Origin: Epiperipatus broadwayi | Taxonomy: Eukaryota; Onychophora; Udeonychophora; Euonychophora; Peripatidae | Length of the DNA stretch: 64,000 nt | Reading direction: 5' to 3' | Assembly (NCBI GenBank): GCA_028023455.1 | Contig: JAQFVV010000037.1 | Coordinates: forward strand, 498,001 to 562,000 | Shown: positions 1-12,370 of the stretch, piece after piece | Layout: each line of letters begins with the position of its first letter | How positions within the stretch are numbered: the first letter of the stretch is position 1 | Notes under the pieces: model-generated | Told to the model about the DNA's origin: nothing | The model's input: only the letters and a program-made list of their open reading frames with translations | Databases searched by the model: none | Program-made: the position numbers and the translations under genes

Positions 1-3000
1 GAATTTTTGTTATGATGTATGTTACAAAATTAGAAAAATAAAGTTATTAATAAGTAAATATTTTTATTAAGATGGTGATAGTATATTTTAATATATATAT
101 TTGTGCATTTTTAGGCAAGTGGTGAAGTATGAAAATATCATTATAAACAGTAAATGAGATTAAAACATGCTAGCAGTGAGCTTTGATCTATGTCTGTTAT
201 GAAAGTCTTCTGTACTGCTTTTCACAATATATCTTTACCTTGCTTACTCTTTGCCTTTGTTTGAAGATTTAAACATCGTAACAAATAACTCACTGATTCT
301 AAATCACCGTACAACGTGAAATCCCATGATTTCCTACGTAGCAGCAGTTTTTTAGAATAAAGAATGCAAATAATAATACTGCTTATTGTGTATTCTAAAA
401 AAACTGCTCTGTAGGAAATCATGGGATTTCACGTTGTACGTTAGATATTAACAACTGGCTTAGATATATAGAAAGAAAAGTAGAGATAAGGATGGCTGCC
501 CTTTTCTTGTAAAATCTTTGTTGTGTGTTTAGGTTTGGATTTCGTTTGACAGCTATCATGTCATCTGATTGGCTGTCAGATAAGTTTTATATGAGCGCTT
601 GAGATCTTGCAGTATCTCAATTTATTTCAGTTTTCAAGTATCTGCGCTTCGCAAATTAAAATGTAATATATAGTAATACAAATTTAAAAAAAAATAAAAC
701 TTCAGTATGGATATTTTTTTTAGCGCAATGAAAAACAGTTCTGTGGAAGAATACAAAAAAAAATGTTAAATGCTGGTTTTGTTTCATTTTTTCGGTCTAT
801 TTTGCTGTACTTTTTGGACAGTGAAAACATTCATTCTTGCTAGCGATATTAAACTTTTTTTTTTTAGAAATTCTATTTAGTCATCATAACAATTAAAATG
901 ATCACGAAAAATCTTTGTGCTTGGAAACCAAACTGGATAACATTGATTGGTGATTGGATTACAGGAAGTAACAACATTAAGCTACGGGTTGTTGTTTTTT
1001 TACCTAGATTTAAGTTGCATTATCGTAAATAGATATTTTAAGTGAATAGCGCAATTTACACATGCATGTAACATATATTAAAAGTTTTTTAAATTTTTGT
1101 ATATACTGTATTTGATAAATTATTTTTTTAATGTAGTATTCCCAACTTATAATGTAATATTTTAGCTAGAATAACCAGCCAATTTTCCCCTGATAGACAA
1201 CCATTATAAATGCTTATTCTGCATATAATATTCTTGCTTAATGATGAGTTTTGAGGAACTAATTGCTCTTGCTAAATGTGGTTGACAATATTTGACATAC
1301 TTCAATTTTGTTTACTAGTCAACGGGATTTCAAATTTGCAAAGTTTTATGTCTCGTAAATCAATATTTGTTGCTATTTTATTAGTAAGATGTTTTTATAT
1401 AACATGTATGTGACTAATATAACTGATTGTCCTTGATGATTTTGTGTTTATGGCATTATAAAAGTGATGTTGGAAGAACTTTTTTAGAAGCCAAGCATAG
1501 AAAACAGAATTCTTACTCCAATTATTTTAAATTTATTTGTGATGATAATAAGTACTTCGTTCATTTATTTACACATTATAAATATTTTGTAGTATATCTA
1601 TTTGATTCCCATTGCATTTACTGCATTATTTCATATTGACTTAATTTTTATTCTACTGTAATTTTGATGCCATTTATTAGAGTAGTTTTTTCTGAATGGG
1701 CGATTTGATATATTACTGGTCTTTACAATATTAAATAATTATTTATTCGTTAAGATTATTTGAGATTTTTGTAATGAGTTTAAATGCATTATTTAATTAT
1801 ATAATATTTGAAAATCTTAGGTTTTTTTTTTATTTATTATGACTTTTATATTTAAATATTTCTTAGTTATTTGGAAATATTTTGGATGAATAAATCTGTT
1901 TTCAAATCAAACAAAACTAATGTGATGGATGGTTTCCTAATTAGATAAGAAGTTGCATCCCACCCCCCACACACAATTTGTATTTGTATGAGTGCTTATT
2001 TTACTCGTAATCAAAGATTTTTTTATTTATTTTAGAAGTAAAGTTAATTTGCAGCTAATGAATGGAAGGATATTTTCTCTCTTTTCGCCACTTTTAATTA
2101 AATATCTTTTCAGTTATGAAGATTATGTTGTATTTTGAATAGGTTGTACTCTTGTTATAATTTTTGTGTATGATAGATAATTTTTATATAAATTTATATA
2201 CATCAATCTTTATTATATGTTTATTTTTATTATTTAATCTGAAGTTGTTCATGAAATAAAAAATAATATTGATAATTATTAACTGCATGCTTTTATTAAA
2301 ATTGATATGCACATAATATTATCGATGCTCACAATTAAAAGTATTTTTTTACATTGAGGATATGTTTTTAAGAATGCTTCCATTTGATTTTATTAAAAAA
2401 GCATTAAGATTGTAATTGGATCTATGTAACTACAAGTTATTGATTTATATGCCTAAATTATCAGATATTAATAATAATCTAATTTTAAATGTAACTCTAT
2501 TTGATAATTGTATTCTTTGATCCTTTTTTTTAATATTTTAATTGATGTTTCGAGAAAGCTAAAAAATATTTTCCAAAGATTCGTTTTATAAATCTTAATT
2601 ACTTTGTGTACTATGAGTGCCAGAGTAATTCATATCTGTTAAAAAGTAAACTTAATACCATTATAAAAACAAAATTTGTATTTTTTATGTAATTGGACAA
2701 TACATTTTAAACTATTCCAAAGTAGGAAGTATATATAGTTTGTGAAAATGAATTACAAATAATCCAAAATAAAGTATAATTTATTTTTGTGAGAAACTAA
2801 AATTCTGTGTCTGTTATAATGATAGTAGATTATAAAAGAGTATTGAAACTTAGATACTAAAGAAGTTAATAATTAATAGATTATGGTAGAAAACCAATAA
2901 AATATCACATGATCGATGGTAGATAGATTGTCAAATAGTACTTATTTTAGATAATTTATGGAAAACATTTACATAGGAGAAAAAAGGATTTTTGAAAAAA

Positions 3001-3372
3001 TGTTAGGGAAATAGAAAAAATAATGAAAAACAAAACAAAAATAGTTTTAATTTTTTTTAGAAAAACAGACTTAAATGTATGGCAATAGATACCATAAAAA
3101 CAACTGGTGAACTTGGATGATGTGCAAATAGATGTTCTTAGACAAATGCTATTTTAGAAAAGGAGAGTAATCAGATTGATATCAATGGTAAGAGTTATTA
3201 TAATATAGATCTCTGGTCAGATTCCCACCACCAGTATCTTAAATTTAAAAAAAAAAAAATCCAATTGTAAATTATTAAAATTATATGAAGTCACAATCTT
3301 TATTATTAAACATAATATTTTCCCTCAGCAATGATGTATTTATATGTTGTTTTTTTTCCTAAATATTTTTAG
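1..3372. other. AT-rich intron or upstream DNA, no exon seen
   Basis: The expected preceding pds5 exon (VLCPLI...ELLD..L.NL type) was looked for on the + strand and not found. Apart from the hairpin at 309-439 there is only AT-rich sequence with short homopolymer runs. Since exon a starts in phase 0 after a good acceptor, this is most likely intron. Confidence 0.7.
309..439. repeat. Long inverted repeat (about 50-bp arms, 31-nt loop)
   Basis: Arms 309-359 and 391-439 are nearly perfect reverse complements (both include the cgtgaaatcccatgatttcc motif or its complement), with a small indel near the inner part. The loop is 360-390. Probably a foldback or MITE-like relic. No terminal target duplication could be made out. 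Confidence 0.8.
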
Positions 3373-3453
3373 AGTCAAAACAGAAATGCTTATAATTTGG
3401 CAAAAGATTTGTTGAAGAGGACATCCAGTGCTGTTGAACCTTATATTCAAGCT
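3373..3453 (+). CDS. pds5: pds5 exon a (27 codons, phase 0/0)
   Basis: First exon visible in the window, after a tttttag acceptor and before a gtaagt donor. It reads SQNRNAYNLAKDLLKR followed by TSSAVEPYIQA. This aligns with the conserved vertebrate stretch KQSYDLAKVLLKR...IEACI that leads into the FFNQ helix. Exon starts and ends between codons, so the upstream exon must end in phase 0. An alternative AG two bases downstream would break the frame. Confidence 0.93.
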
Positions 3454-4125
3454 GTAAGTTTAAATATTTATGTAGATATGAATTTTTATAATCATGAAAA
3501 TGATTTATTTCACAAAAGTTTTTTTTATATATTGACAAAATAGGTTTCGGAGTTTAATTTTATATTGTGTTATTTTTGTAAAATTGATATTTTATTTGTT
3601 TACATAACCATTGTGGCTATCATCACACACGCACCATTTGAAATCTCTCTTTATTGGTTTTAAGTGTTTATATTTTCACATGGTACTATGCCCAGTAAAT
3701 TTTCTGATTGCTTTACTGCAATCTTTCTATACATCTAATAATCAGTCTTAAAATTTATCTTGCACTGCTCTCTCTATATAAATCATTGTTTGTTATACAA
3801 ACACAAATATGCAAGTGCAAACACAATTATAAATACATTATTAAATAATTAAATCTTTGGAGAATCATTATGTCTATAAAATAAGATTGCCTCAAACTTG
3901 GATCAGAGACCCAAAATTATATTATACATAAACCACTTATTATATTTGAATATAAATTTATATACTGTATAATAAAGAGCATAAATGATTTAATATTATA
4001 TAATTTATATAGTACACAGACACACCAATACAAACGTAAATACATTAATAAATTATACCATTTATCAAATAATTAAAAAATTATAATTGGATACTTACAA
4101 CCGATAGTCCGTGATTAGGTTTTTA

Positions 4126-4152
4126 TCGCATTTCAAGGTCCTTGAAATGCGA
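4126..4152. repeat. Perfect 13-bp palindrome with one-base centre
   Basis: tcgcatttcaagg and its exact reverse complement flank a single T at 4139. A further 6-bp pairing (ccgata at 4101 with tatcgg near 4155) can enclose it. Origin unknown. Confidence 0.8.
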
Positions 4153-4660
4153 ATTATCGGCATATTTTTCATCCACTTTATTATTGACTTTGGCCGATTA
4201 AAAAAATCTGCCTTTGTCTGCAAACTAGTGTACTCAGAAAAAAAAAAAAAATTAAATGAACCTATTACTAAAAATATTAATAAAAAATTCAAATTTTATC
4301 CAATTTCGACTCAAGATACGCCATTTTAAAGAAATTTTCAAACAGCAACAAATGCCAGTATTTCTGTTGACATCAAGCTTATAGTTTTAATGCAATTTAA
4401 AAAAGAAAACAAAATTTCAACAAATCAGTTGACACACAGCATCTGTTAATAGATTTATGTTGGATATAATTTATTGAAATTTTGTACATTTTTTAAAAAT
4501 CTCTACAAAATGATAGTACACAATATTTTAGATAGATAACCTAGTTTTTTTGGTATGAAGAGTTGGTGGAGGTGGGAGTTTTGAATATTCTGTTATTTAG
4601 TTTAAAAATTGTTCTTAGAAATTCAATGGTTTTTTTTTTATGTTAAAGTAAGACTTGTCT

Positions 4661-4747
4661 TGCATTGATGGTCGAGAGGTCAGCGCGACTGCCTTGCACT
4701 TGCAGGCCGTTGCCCGGGTTGCGGGTTCGCGTCCTGGCCGATGCTAT
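4661..4747 (+). repeat. tRNA-like (SINE head-like) sequence
   Basis: A GC-richer island in AT-rich intron. It has an A-box-like tggtcgagagg, a pairable anticodon-like arm (ctgc/gcag) and a B-box-like gggttcgcgtcc, and the ends gcattga and ccgatgc pair except for one base. The variable arm is too long and the anticodon loop has 9 nt, so it is not a working tRNA. A tRNA-derived SINE head is the likeliest reading. Confidence 0.45.
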
Positions 4748-4759
4748 GACACTTAAAAA

Positions 4760-4990
4760 AATATATATAGTTTTGTTAAACTTTTTTTTAAAAAAAAAAA
4801 AATTCCAAATTAAAAGAAATGTCAAACAATTTGCAACAGAAAAATAATATACAGATTTATTTTATATAATTATGCACACATACTAAATATGATATATACA
4901 TAAAGAGTATACATATTAACTTACTGCCGAAATATCTAATGATATATATATATACTATAAGTACGAAATTGATTTAAAGAAAAATTATAT
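4760..4990 (+). repeat. Direct repeat, left copy (partner 6889-7120)
   Basis: Shares with 6889-7120 the order: atatagttttg, a poly-A-rich block ending in aattcca, a gtcaaaca block, then gcagaaatatcta-type sequence. The two copies flank the 1.9-kb block 4993-6889. The left copy continues the tRNA-like sequence at 4661, so it may be the body of that repeat. Confidence 0.6.
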
Positions 4991-4992
4991 AT

Positions 4993-6889
4993 TGTAACAG
5001 GCGAAAGATTTTGGATTCGCATATCCTGACCACAAGCGCGCCACTAGTTCGAAAATCGAAACTAGACATTTATTTGAAGGGTGGGCAGGATATACGAACA
5101 TGACTGTGCCGGACTAAACCCAGGGAGAGCAAGAGCTCGTGAATATTGTTCAGACAATTGAGAAAACACTGCACTAAGACAAACGTCAGCCAAGTAAATT
5201 TAAACAATTTGAAAATGTTATTAAAATCAGGACAATAGAATAAAGAAATCTAGCCCCGAATACAAAAGTGACTTAGATTTGAATACGCACATTTATCAGA
5301 GAGTGCACACGAGTACAGCACATATGAAAACATTAAATGTTTTGGCTGCAAAATTCTCTCATCTAAAAATAAAAAAAATGGATTGGATAATATCTTCCTG
5401 CTGGCGATTTATAAAATTACAAAAAAAAAACAACAGCAACTCTAGTTTCCTGATTCAGAGATATGAAAACAATTACGGTCTTGTAGGAAATCAACGAAAC
5501 CAGCATGGGTGATCAATCAGTAGCTTTCTAACTACTGACGTTATAATATCGCAGGACTACTACACGTATTACCGCGTTTAAAGCAAATATGGTTGATTTC
5601 ACATACAAGACAAAAAAATATATGATTATGATCTTACGTAATCTAGAAAGAAATCTCTAATTTCAGAAAATCAGAACAATAAAGATGATAAACCGCCAGT
5701 CAAAAGATTTGAGGTTTGCAAGAAACGCAAACTAAACGTATTTAAAATTAATTATTTTACAATAATAACTAAGGGCGAGTGAGCAAATGAAAATTACGAA
5801 AACTGCCAAAACATTTAGCAATAGTTAGTGAAATAAACAGAAGACATATTAGGAATATAAAATATAATCTCACCACGCACCCTCTTATAAACGAAAATTG
5901 AAAACAAACTTGGAATCTTAAAACTAAGATTCCAAGTCACACTATAAATACTAGTAAATGGAAATACAGATAATGAATGTTAGATTAAATAGTTAATAAA
6001 ACTTTATAAATCACACATTTTAGATTGAGCAGAGATTTAATTAAAAGCAATTTATTTACCCTGGCAAGAATAAGAAAAAATTTACCTTATAATAAAGCAG
6101 AGTTCAAGTAATTTTCTGAAGAGTGCGCACTTTTATATTTCAGGTGACTTCTCTTTATGACGGCGGCAAGTGTCTAGGCAAAATTGGGGAATCTGGCTTA
6201 TGTTAGAGTTTCATGGCATCACGAAAGAACAGCTTAGAATCTGAGGTTCATTCTTATTTAAATTCGCAATGCATATTGTTGTTTACACTATATATAGCAG
6301 CGTATTTTGACATCGTGAAGGCAAATTTCAAAAAGAATTGCCAACAGTATGATGTTCAACAGGTTAATCCAAATGAATATTAGAAATAAGAAGCTGAATC
6401 AATCACTTTGATGGAGTATTTGCTTGGTCAGGGCTTTCTAGAATAATCCATGAAAATTTTGGGGTTATTTATACCCACACTCAATTTCCCGCATAAACTT
6501 GTCTTGTTTTTGAATTCTACATCTTAAGACAGGGCAAATCTTCACCTCCCGCTCAATCTAATTTAGGAATTCCGACCAGGGATTATTTTAACTAAAACAA
6601 CACCACCAAATTAAATCTCTGCTTTTAGAATTAAATTAGCAATGATTAAACTAAAAGAGATGGGAATGTAATTAACATGTTTGCTTGTTTTTAATCAGTT
6701 GATTTAAAAAAAAGTAAAAACAAGCGGTAACAGAAAACTATTTTGAAATCAACTTTATATATATATATTAAGCACAAACGAGTTAAATGTCTTTATAGAT
6801 TTAAATTTGATCAAGCCGAAAGTTAGTTTTATTTATTTTTTTGGATTAAATGACGATTGATACGGACTGCTCCATCTCAGTATATTACA
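4993..6889. mobile_element. Solo-LTR-like block (TGTAAC...TTACA), no coding
   Basis: Starts TGTAACAGG after ...atatat and ends ...ATTACA before atatag, so 4-bp ATAT flanks and TG...CA ends fit an LTR insertion. It is richer in GC than the surrounding intron and has no long ORF. It contains foldback structures near its left end (ttcgcatatcc with ggatatacgaa; ctagttcga palindrome) and a 12-bp hairpin at 5909-5936. It has no clear homology to the two other blocks of this kind. LTR status is an inference from the ends only. Confidence 0.4.
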
Positions 6890-7120
6890 ATATAGTTTTG
6901 GTAAGCTGTTTTTAAAATAAAAAAAATTCCAATCAAAGGCAGAACTGTCAAACACTTTTTACTTAAAAGAATATCGTGATGTTTATTGGTTTAAAAGAAT
7001 ATTTTAATATTTTTAATCACTTTTATGCATATGTATTATTATGTACTCATAATAAATGTGATATACGCATAAGGATTATATATTAATTTATAGCAGAAAT
7101 ATCTAGTGGTGTACAATATA
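6889..7120 (+). repeat. Direct repeat, right copy (partner 4760-4990)
   Basis: Diverged second copy of the unit at 4760-4990, immediately after the 1.9-kb block. The remainder to the exon at 7504 is AT-rich with no further feature seen. Confidence 0.6.
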
Positions 7121-7503
7121 GTTTACATTTTTAATTATTGTGCCAATAATAAAAAGTTAAAAATAATAGATTTTTTTATTTTAATTAAATGCTCTTATTT
7201 ACTGTGCACTAAAAAGAAAAAAATAATAGTTTCTTCAACCACAATTGGCTTATTTGATTTAACTTTTGAAATAAAAGTATGGTGGGCCCAGAAATTAATT
7301 AAGTCAAATCCTTGTTTAGGGATTGATTTAACCCCTCCCCCATGCTTTTGTTTCAAGTTAAATCTAAAAAACCCATTTATGGTTGAAGAAACATTTTTTT
7401 TTTTTTTTTAATGCACGGTGAATAAAAATATTGATAATATAATTACAAGCTTATGTATATTTTATATAAATTAATTAAATTTTTTTTGCTTTTATATATA
7501 TAG

Positions 7504-7644
7504 TTTTTTAACAATGCTTTAATTCTGGATAAGACGTCTGAAAGTGAGGTATCAGGTCACTTATTTGAGTTAATTTATGAACTCAATTCAATTTCACCTA
7601 GTGTCCTTTTAGCCGTCCTGCCTCAATTGGAATTCAAGCTTAAA
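7504..7644 (+). CDS. pds5: pds5 exon b (47 codons, phase 0/0)
   Basis: Acceptor tatatatag, donor gtaagt. The peptide begins FFNNALILDKTSESEV and ends LAVLPQLEFKLK. The PQLEFKLK block is almost invariant in PDS5 proteins and makes the identification firm. It corresponds to an early HEAT helix pair (FFNQVL...HVFDLI...LLSVLPQLEFKLK in vertebrates). Same length as the vertebrate segment, no lesion. Confidence 0.95.
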
Positions 7645-8541
7645 GTAAGTTTTTATTTTAGAAGAGTTGTGTATATACCATAAACTTAATCTAATTTTAA
7701 ACTTAATGCAAATTTCATTCAAATTTAAAATTCACATTTTAATTATTCATTTTGACTAGGGGAGCAAAAAAGGCCTGTGGTTACAATATTAAACATAAAG
7801 TCAATATCTGTTAAACAATGAATAAAAATAAGAATGATTCACTAAAATGACTAATTGTGATTTAGCAGCCTAATTTTGCAATATTTAGTTTATCAGAATA
7901 AAAACATATTTATTCTATGACATAAAGATTACTTAAACATGAGCAAGAGAATTTCAAAGTAATTTTGAATAAAGCATATTCACTTTTTGGGTAGATAGTA
8001 ACCATAAATTTTTGTTAAAGAATTAACTTAAGTCTTATGTGCATACAGATAATTGTTAATTTTAATAATGAACAATTCAAATTTATATACAAACTGATTT
8101 TTTTTTTAATACTAATTATATTCTGATTATTAACTTTAAAAAATGTTATATCCGGGTATATTTTATAAATTGTTTGAATTTTTCATGATATGTGGTATTT
8201 AGGAAAAAATTTTTTTTGATTAGATATCGTAAAGCGTGAAATTTAAATGCAAAAATGAAGTCATGATTATAAGTACAATATAGCAAATGCTTTAAGCCCA
8301 AATTGACATGATATGATAATTTTGAAAGAATAAATATAGCATTTTTTTAGCAACTACATAAAAGAATGACTTATATTTGTGAAATAGTAGATTCTTTGTC
8401 AAGCAATAGATATTTAAAATGAAATTGCCGAGGCTTTGTAGAGTTTGTCATTTAAAAAAAAAAAAAAGTGTTTTATTTAAATGTTATATTATTTAATATG
8501 TTTTTCATTGTTTATTTTAACTATATTTTAATACTTTATAG
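7645..8541 (+). other. Intron, nothing recognised
   Basis: 897-nt AT-rich intron between exons b and c with gtaagt and ttatag ends. Homopolymer runs only. Confidence 0.8.
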
Positions 8542-8657
8542 AGTAATGATGAAAAGGAACGTGTGGAGGTTACGCGACTTTTAGCGCGAATGTTTTCTGA
8601 TAAGGATTCTGATCTTGCCTCTCAAAATAAAGCTTTATGGAACTGTTTTCTTGGAAG
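8542..8657 (+). CDS. pds5: pds5 exon c (116 nt, phase 0/2)
   Basis: Acceptor ttatag, donor gtgagt. Encodes [18 protein letters not shown], then [20 protein letters not shown] and the first two bases of an Arg codon. Vertebrate PDS5 has SNDGEERL..VRLLAKLFGSKDSDLA.QN.PLWQCFLGRFNDI in the same place. The split Arg codon (AG|A) is completed by the next exon, which gives the RFNDI junction seen across the family. Confidence 0.95.
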
Positions 8658-9168
8658 GTGAGTTTCATGTATAGAATTATAAATGCATAGTTTTAATAAA
8701 TAAGAATTTTGCAATAAAATTGTATTGTTAGAAAAAAGAAGTGTCGCTAAAGATTTAATGTGCTTTGAGTGTGTAGAGGGGTACCACAACACTTTTTCAC
8801 ATGGTTCTAAATATTGTTCTTACTGATTGATAAGGCTACAATTATGTGAGAGAACATACAACAAGGTATGCTAAATGACTGACTGCATTATTTTTTTAAT
8901 AACAAGCATAGCTAACCAATTCCAAACTATATGCTGAGTTCTTTGACATTGGTTACTATATATATCAGAACAATAATAAAAAAAGAAAATATTTAAGTTA
9001 TGCTTTGTGGAAGTTATTTAAAATTCCAGTATGTACATATTCAAAAAATAATGACATCTGTTTATGGATTTTTAAGGCAGAATAAGATCACAAAGATATG
9101 AGGATAATAAAAAAGTTGAATGAATAAGACACAAAACAAAGTGAAGTATTGAAAAGAGTAAAGAAATT

Positions 9169-9973
9169 GCTGTGTATTGCCTCCACAAGTATTTCAATTG
9201 TGATAAAAGTGAATAGACAAGCAGAAATAAATATCGCAATAATAATTTTGATTAAACTAATAACTGACATTTATTTGGCCAATAAAATAACTATAAAAAG
9301 TAATATTAAAATAATGCACATACACGACCGTGGAAGCTTACAAAATAATAAAAAGGCCAATGTGTCCTGTAAAAATCCTTAGGTCCACTTTAGAACCTTC
9401 ACTGGTGGAATTTTATTACCCTAATCTCAAATATAGCAACTAATTTTTTTCTCTTACAATTACCTAGATTTATTCACTAGCTAACATTCTCTTAGGTTGA
9501 CTAACTGAGCCAATTTTCTAATAATGGGACTGAAACTTATTATTTACCACAACAGTTTCCAGTTACAGATCAAGTCCTATCATCAAGTACTATAGTTTTA
9601 AATTATGGTTCGAAACCAATCCTGTCACTGACTTTGTCAGTTTTCTAAATACAGAATTGAAACCTATCAGTTTCTTGCTACAAGATCAAATCCTATTACC
9701 AACTCCTATAGTTTTAATTTACGGTTAGAATTCTATCCTGTTGATTGTGCCAGTTTTCTGCTGTGTACTGCGACCACAAGTATTGCAGTCATGATAAAGG
9801 TGAACAGACAAACAGAAATAAATTTTATATGAATAATTTTGATTAACTAATAACTGACATTTATTTGACCAACAAAATAATATAAAAAGTAATATTAAAA
9901 TAACATTTACATATATGGAGCCATGGGCAGTAAAAGTCCCTAGATCCACTTTGGAACCTTCATTGATGGAATT
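9169..9973. repeat. Pair of about 230-bp direct repeats around two 112-bp tandem units
   Basis: 9169-9413 and 9760-9973 are diverged direct copies: both run from ctgtgta(t/c)tgc through aataactgacatttattt and aaaaagtaatattaaaata to ggtgga/gatggaatt. Between them about 9530-9645 and 9650-9759 are two further direct copies (gaaac(t/c)tat... to gccagttttct-type ends). The layout could be a small LTR-like element of about 0.8 kb or a local segmental duplication. No coding. Confidence 0.6.
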
Positions 9974-11199
9974 CACTGGGTACTTAGTTTTCCTCTTCCA
10001 TACTCTTATTTCAGCCGTGCAATTGATATTAGTTCACAACATGAAGCAGCTCCAATGGTGCGAGTGTGTTATCTTATGTCCATATGTGTGTGTGCTTTTA
10101 TCCTGTTTCAGATCATTCTCAGTTAGCAATTCTGTAATCTTATAATTACCTTCGCATACCATGGAAATTTCTAGATTCAGATTATTAATCTAATTAGTTA
10201 TTTCTATTTATGAAATAGGATCAATTCTTTTTATTTTAATCAGTTTAATTGATCTCTAAATTTATATAGTTCTTTAATCATTAATTAAACACAAATATTT
10301 TCTACTAATGAAAATATCTAAGCACACTTATCTGAAATATTTAGATACTTCTATGTTAAAGATTGGTAACATTCAAATAGAAATGATGTTGGTTGTTATG
10401 TTAGTGAGAAAGTTGGTACATGTTAGATCAAGTTCCTGGTATGTGTCATGTGAAAATTAATTTGATCTTCTTTTAATTATATGATAATGTATACAATGAA
10501 ATGGAAGATTGCCATAAATGGTGCATCAAAAATTTAACATTTTATTTTAAGATATTTGATAATACAAAAAAAAAAGAAAGAGATCTTGTGTCATTTCTTT
10601 CGTAGGAAAATGCATTCTTTTTAGGACAGATTGCCAAACAGTTATACAGACATGATTTTATAAGAATAAGTTATTACTAAAAGTTCCTAAAATGAAATAA
10701 AAGTTCACAATAAATGATAAATTAATAGTAAAAGCTATTATAAATATAATATTTTCTATAGTTATTTATACACTTATGTAGTTTTAAATAGTAAAAATCT
10801 GCTTCTTTTGTTTCAAAATAAAAATTCTTCTGATATCATCTTCGGCCAAAGAACTGATCTGCTTTTTTTAATTACTTTGTAAATATTTGTTTTTATTTAC
10901 TAAGTTGCCTGCAGTCTTCTTTGTACATCAAATGATCCACAATCATATATTAATAACTGCTGAATCTTATTTTTTGAAAGATTTAGTTTTTTTGAACATT
11001 TTTGTATTACTACGTTTGTTGCATTTCCATTTTTGTCTGCAGATTTCATCTTGTAGGATTTGCAATGTAAACAATAAATGTCCTGTAGTGGCAATTGAAA
11101 AGCAATAACAATAAAATACAGTTTTTTAATATTGGATTGGCTTTGTTTCATTAGTTAACTTTTTTTTTTTTTTTACTTGTAGTAACTTCTATTAATTCT

Positions 11200-11390
11200 A
11201 TGTCTTAAGCTCTCAGATCCAAGGCTCTTCACTGACGAAAGCCACAAACCAGAAACTGGTCTGGGGATATTGGATGAGTAGGTATTAGATGGGGATTTTA
11301 TGCACAAGCCTTCTGGCATCCATTGATTACTCTGGCTTACACTGAGTGGCAATACTGTATGGAGACTCGTTTTGCCTGTTTTAATCTATG
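11200..11390 (+). repeat. Hammerhead-repeat family, partial copy
   Basis: Contains the family core (ctctcagatccaaggc to gcctgttttaat) found also at 33.8-34.3, 35.2-35.6 and 52.1-53.1 kb. Flanking parts of the 440-bp unit are missing. Confidence 0.8.
11217..11275 (+). ncRNA. Hammerhead ribozyme-like motif, type I (decayed copy)
   Basis: Outer stem I pairs 11217-11222 (ATCCAA) with 11270-11275 (TTGGAT), six perfect pairs. Inner stem I pairs 11226-11231 with 11262-11267, six pairs with two G.U. Core CTGACGA is 11232-11238, GAAAC is 11252-11256 and the cleavage triplet GTC ends at 11261. Stem II is broken in this copy (AGC against ACC). Catalysis is therefore unlikely from this copy alone. Confidence 0.5.
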
Positions 11391-11813
11391 TCTTCATATA
11401 CTGGGCTCTTTTTTATAACAGCTAACTTCACTGGTGATTAGAGACTAAATTTCAACTGACTAAATGGCAATTAACTGGTGTTTTTAATCTCTCTATATCT
11501 ACAATCTTCCCCACAATAATTTGTGTATCGGATAATGTCTTTGATTAATGACTAATTTCTGTTTTCAAGTTATAATTATTTAAGTACATTATATGAAGAA
11601 AATATCTTAACACAGACTTTAAACATAAGCAAATTTTCATTCTTTAATCTTGCTAAAATTATCAGAATTGCTTTTCAGCTACCCCCATCCCATTTCTAAA
11701 ATTTATCCACTCACACATTGTTTAAATGTTATAATGACAATGCAATAATTTAAAATTTTTATATATATATTACTGCTTCAAATTCACATACATTTGTTTG
11801 CATGATGCAATGA

Positions 11814-11855
11814 TGAAGTTCACCATAATCAGAGCTATAATTATGGTGAACTTCA
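11814..11855. repeat. Perfect 16-bp hairpin with 10-nt loop
   Basis: tgaagttcaccataat (11814-11829) and its exact reverse complement (11840-11855) flank a 10-nt loop. Perfect pairing in decaying intron DNA suggests a recent origin. No family recognised. Confidence 0.85.
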
Positions 11856-12129
11856 CTAAAAGTGCACTCAGCTTTTGGTTGTAAAGAAAAAAGAAATATC
11901 TCATTATGCACTAATGTATGCAAATTTGAATTATAAATATAAATGACAGTGGAAATCAGTATTATATTTTAGTAAAGTAAATTGTTGAGAAGGACTGGCA
12001 ATATATTACCAAGATAAAATTGATAATTTAGTAAATTTATCTTGATGTTTGTTTGTTTTTTTAATTTAAATGAACCTATTAAATGAAATCATTTAAACAA
12101 TAAATGTTAAAATCTTTTTTTTTTTTTAG

Positions 12130-12370
12130 ATTTAATGATATTAGTGTGAGTGTCCGGACACGCTGCGTTCAATATTCCATGCATTTTCTAATAAATCATC
12201 CAGAACTTACAAATGACATCACTGAACAGTTGAAACTTCGGCGACATGATCCAGAGGAAACAGTACGCTATGAGGTTGTGATGGCAATTGTAAGCGCTGC
12301 CAAAAAAGATTTTAATGCTGTCAATGACGATTTGCTGGGATTTGTTAAAGAACGGACATTAGATAAAAAG
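12130..12370 (+). CDS. pds5: pds5 exon d (241 nt, phase 2/0), core HEAT segment
   Basis: Largest exon here. After a long poly-T tract and tag acceptor it begins FNDISVSVRTRCVQYSMHFL, continues through LRRHDPEETVRYEVVMAIV and ends GFVKERTLDKK before gtaaca. The RHDPEE(A/T)(I/V)R motif and KERTLDKK are hallmarks of PDS5. VQYSMHFLINHPEL and VRYEVVMAIV are arthropod-like wordings (fly Pds5 is nearly the same), and this is the best clue to the phylum. The donor is gtaaca, slightly weaker than the others. Confidence 0.96.

Noticed and set aside
1427-1639. Small open frame as an upstream pds5 exon
   Set aside because: No similarity to the N-terminal HEAT region of PDS5 and no suitable splice sites at the needed phase.
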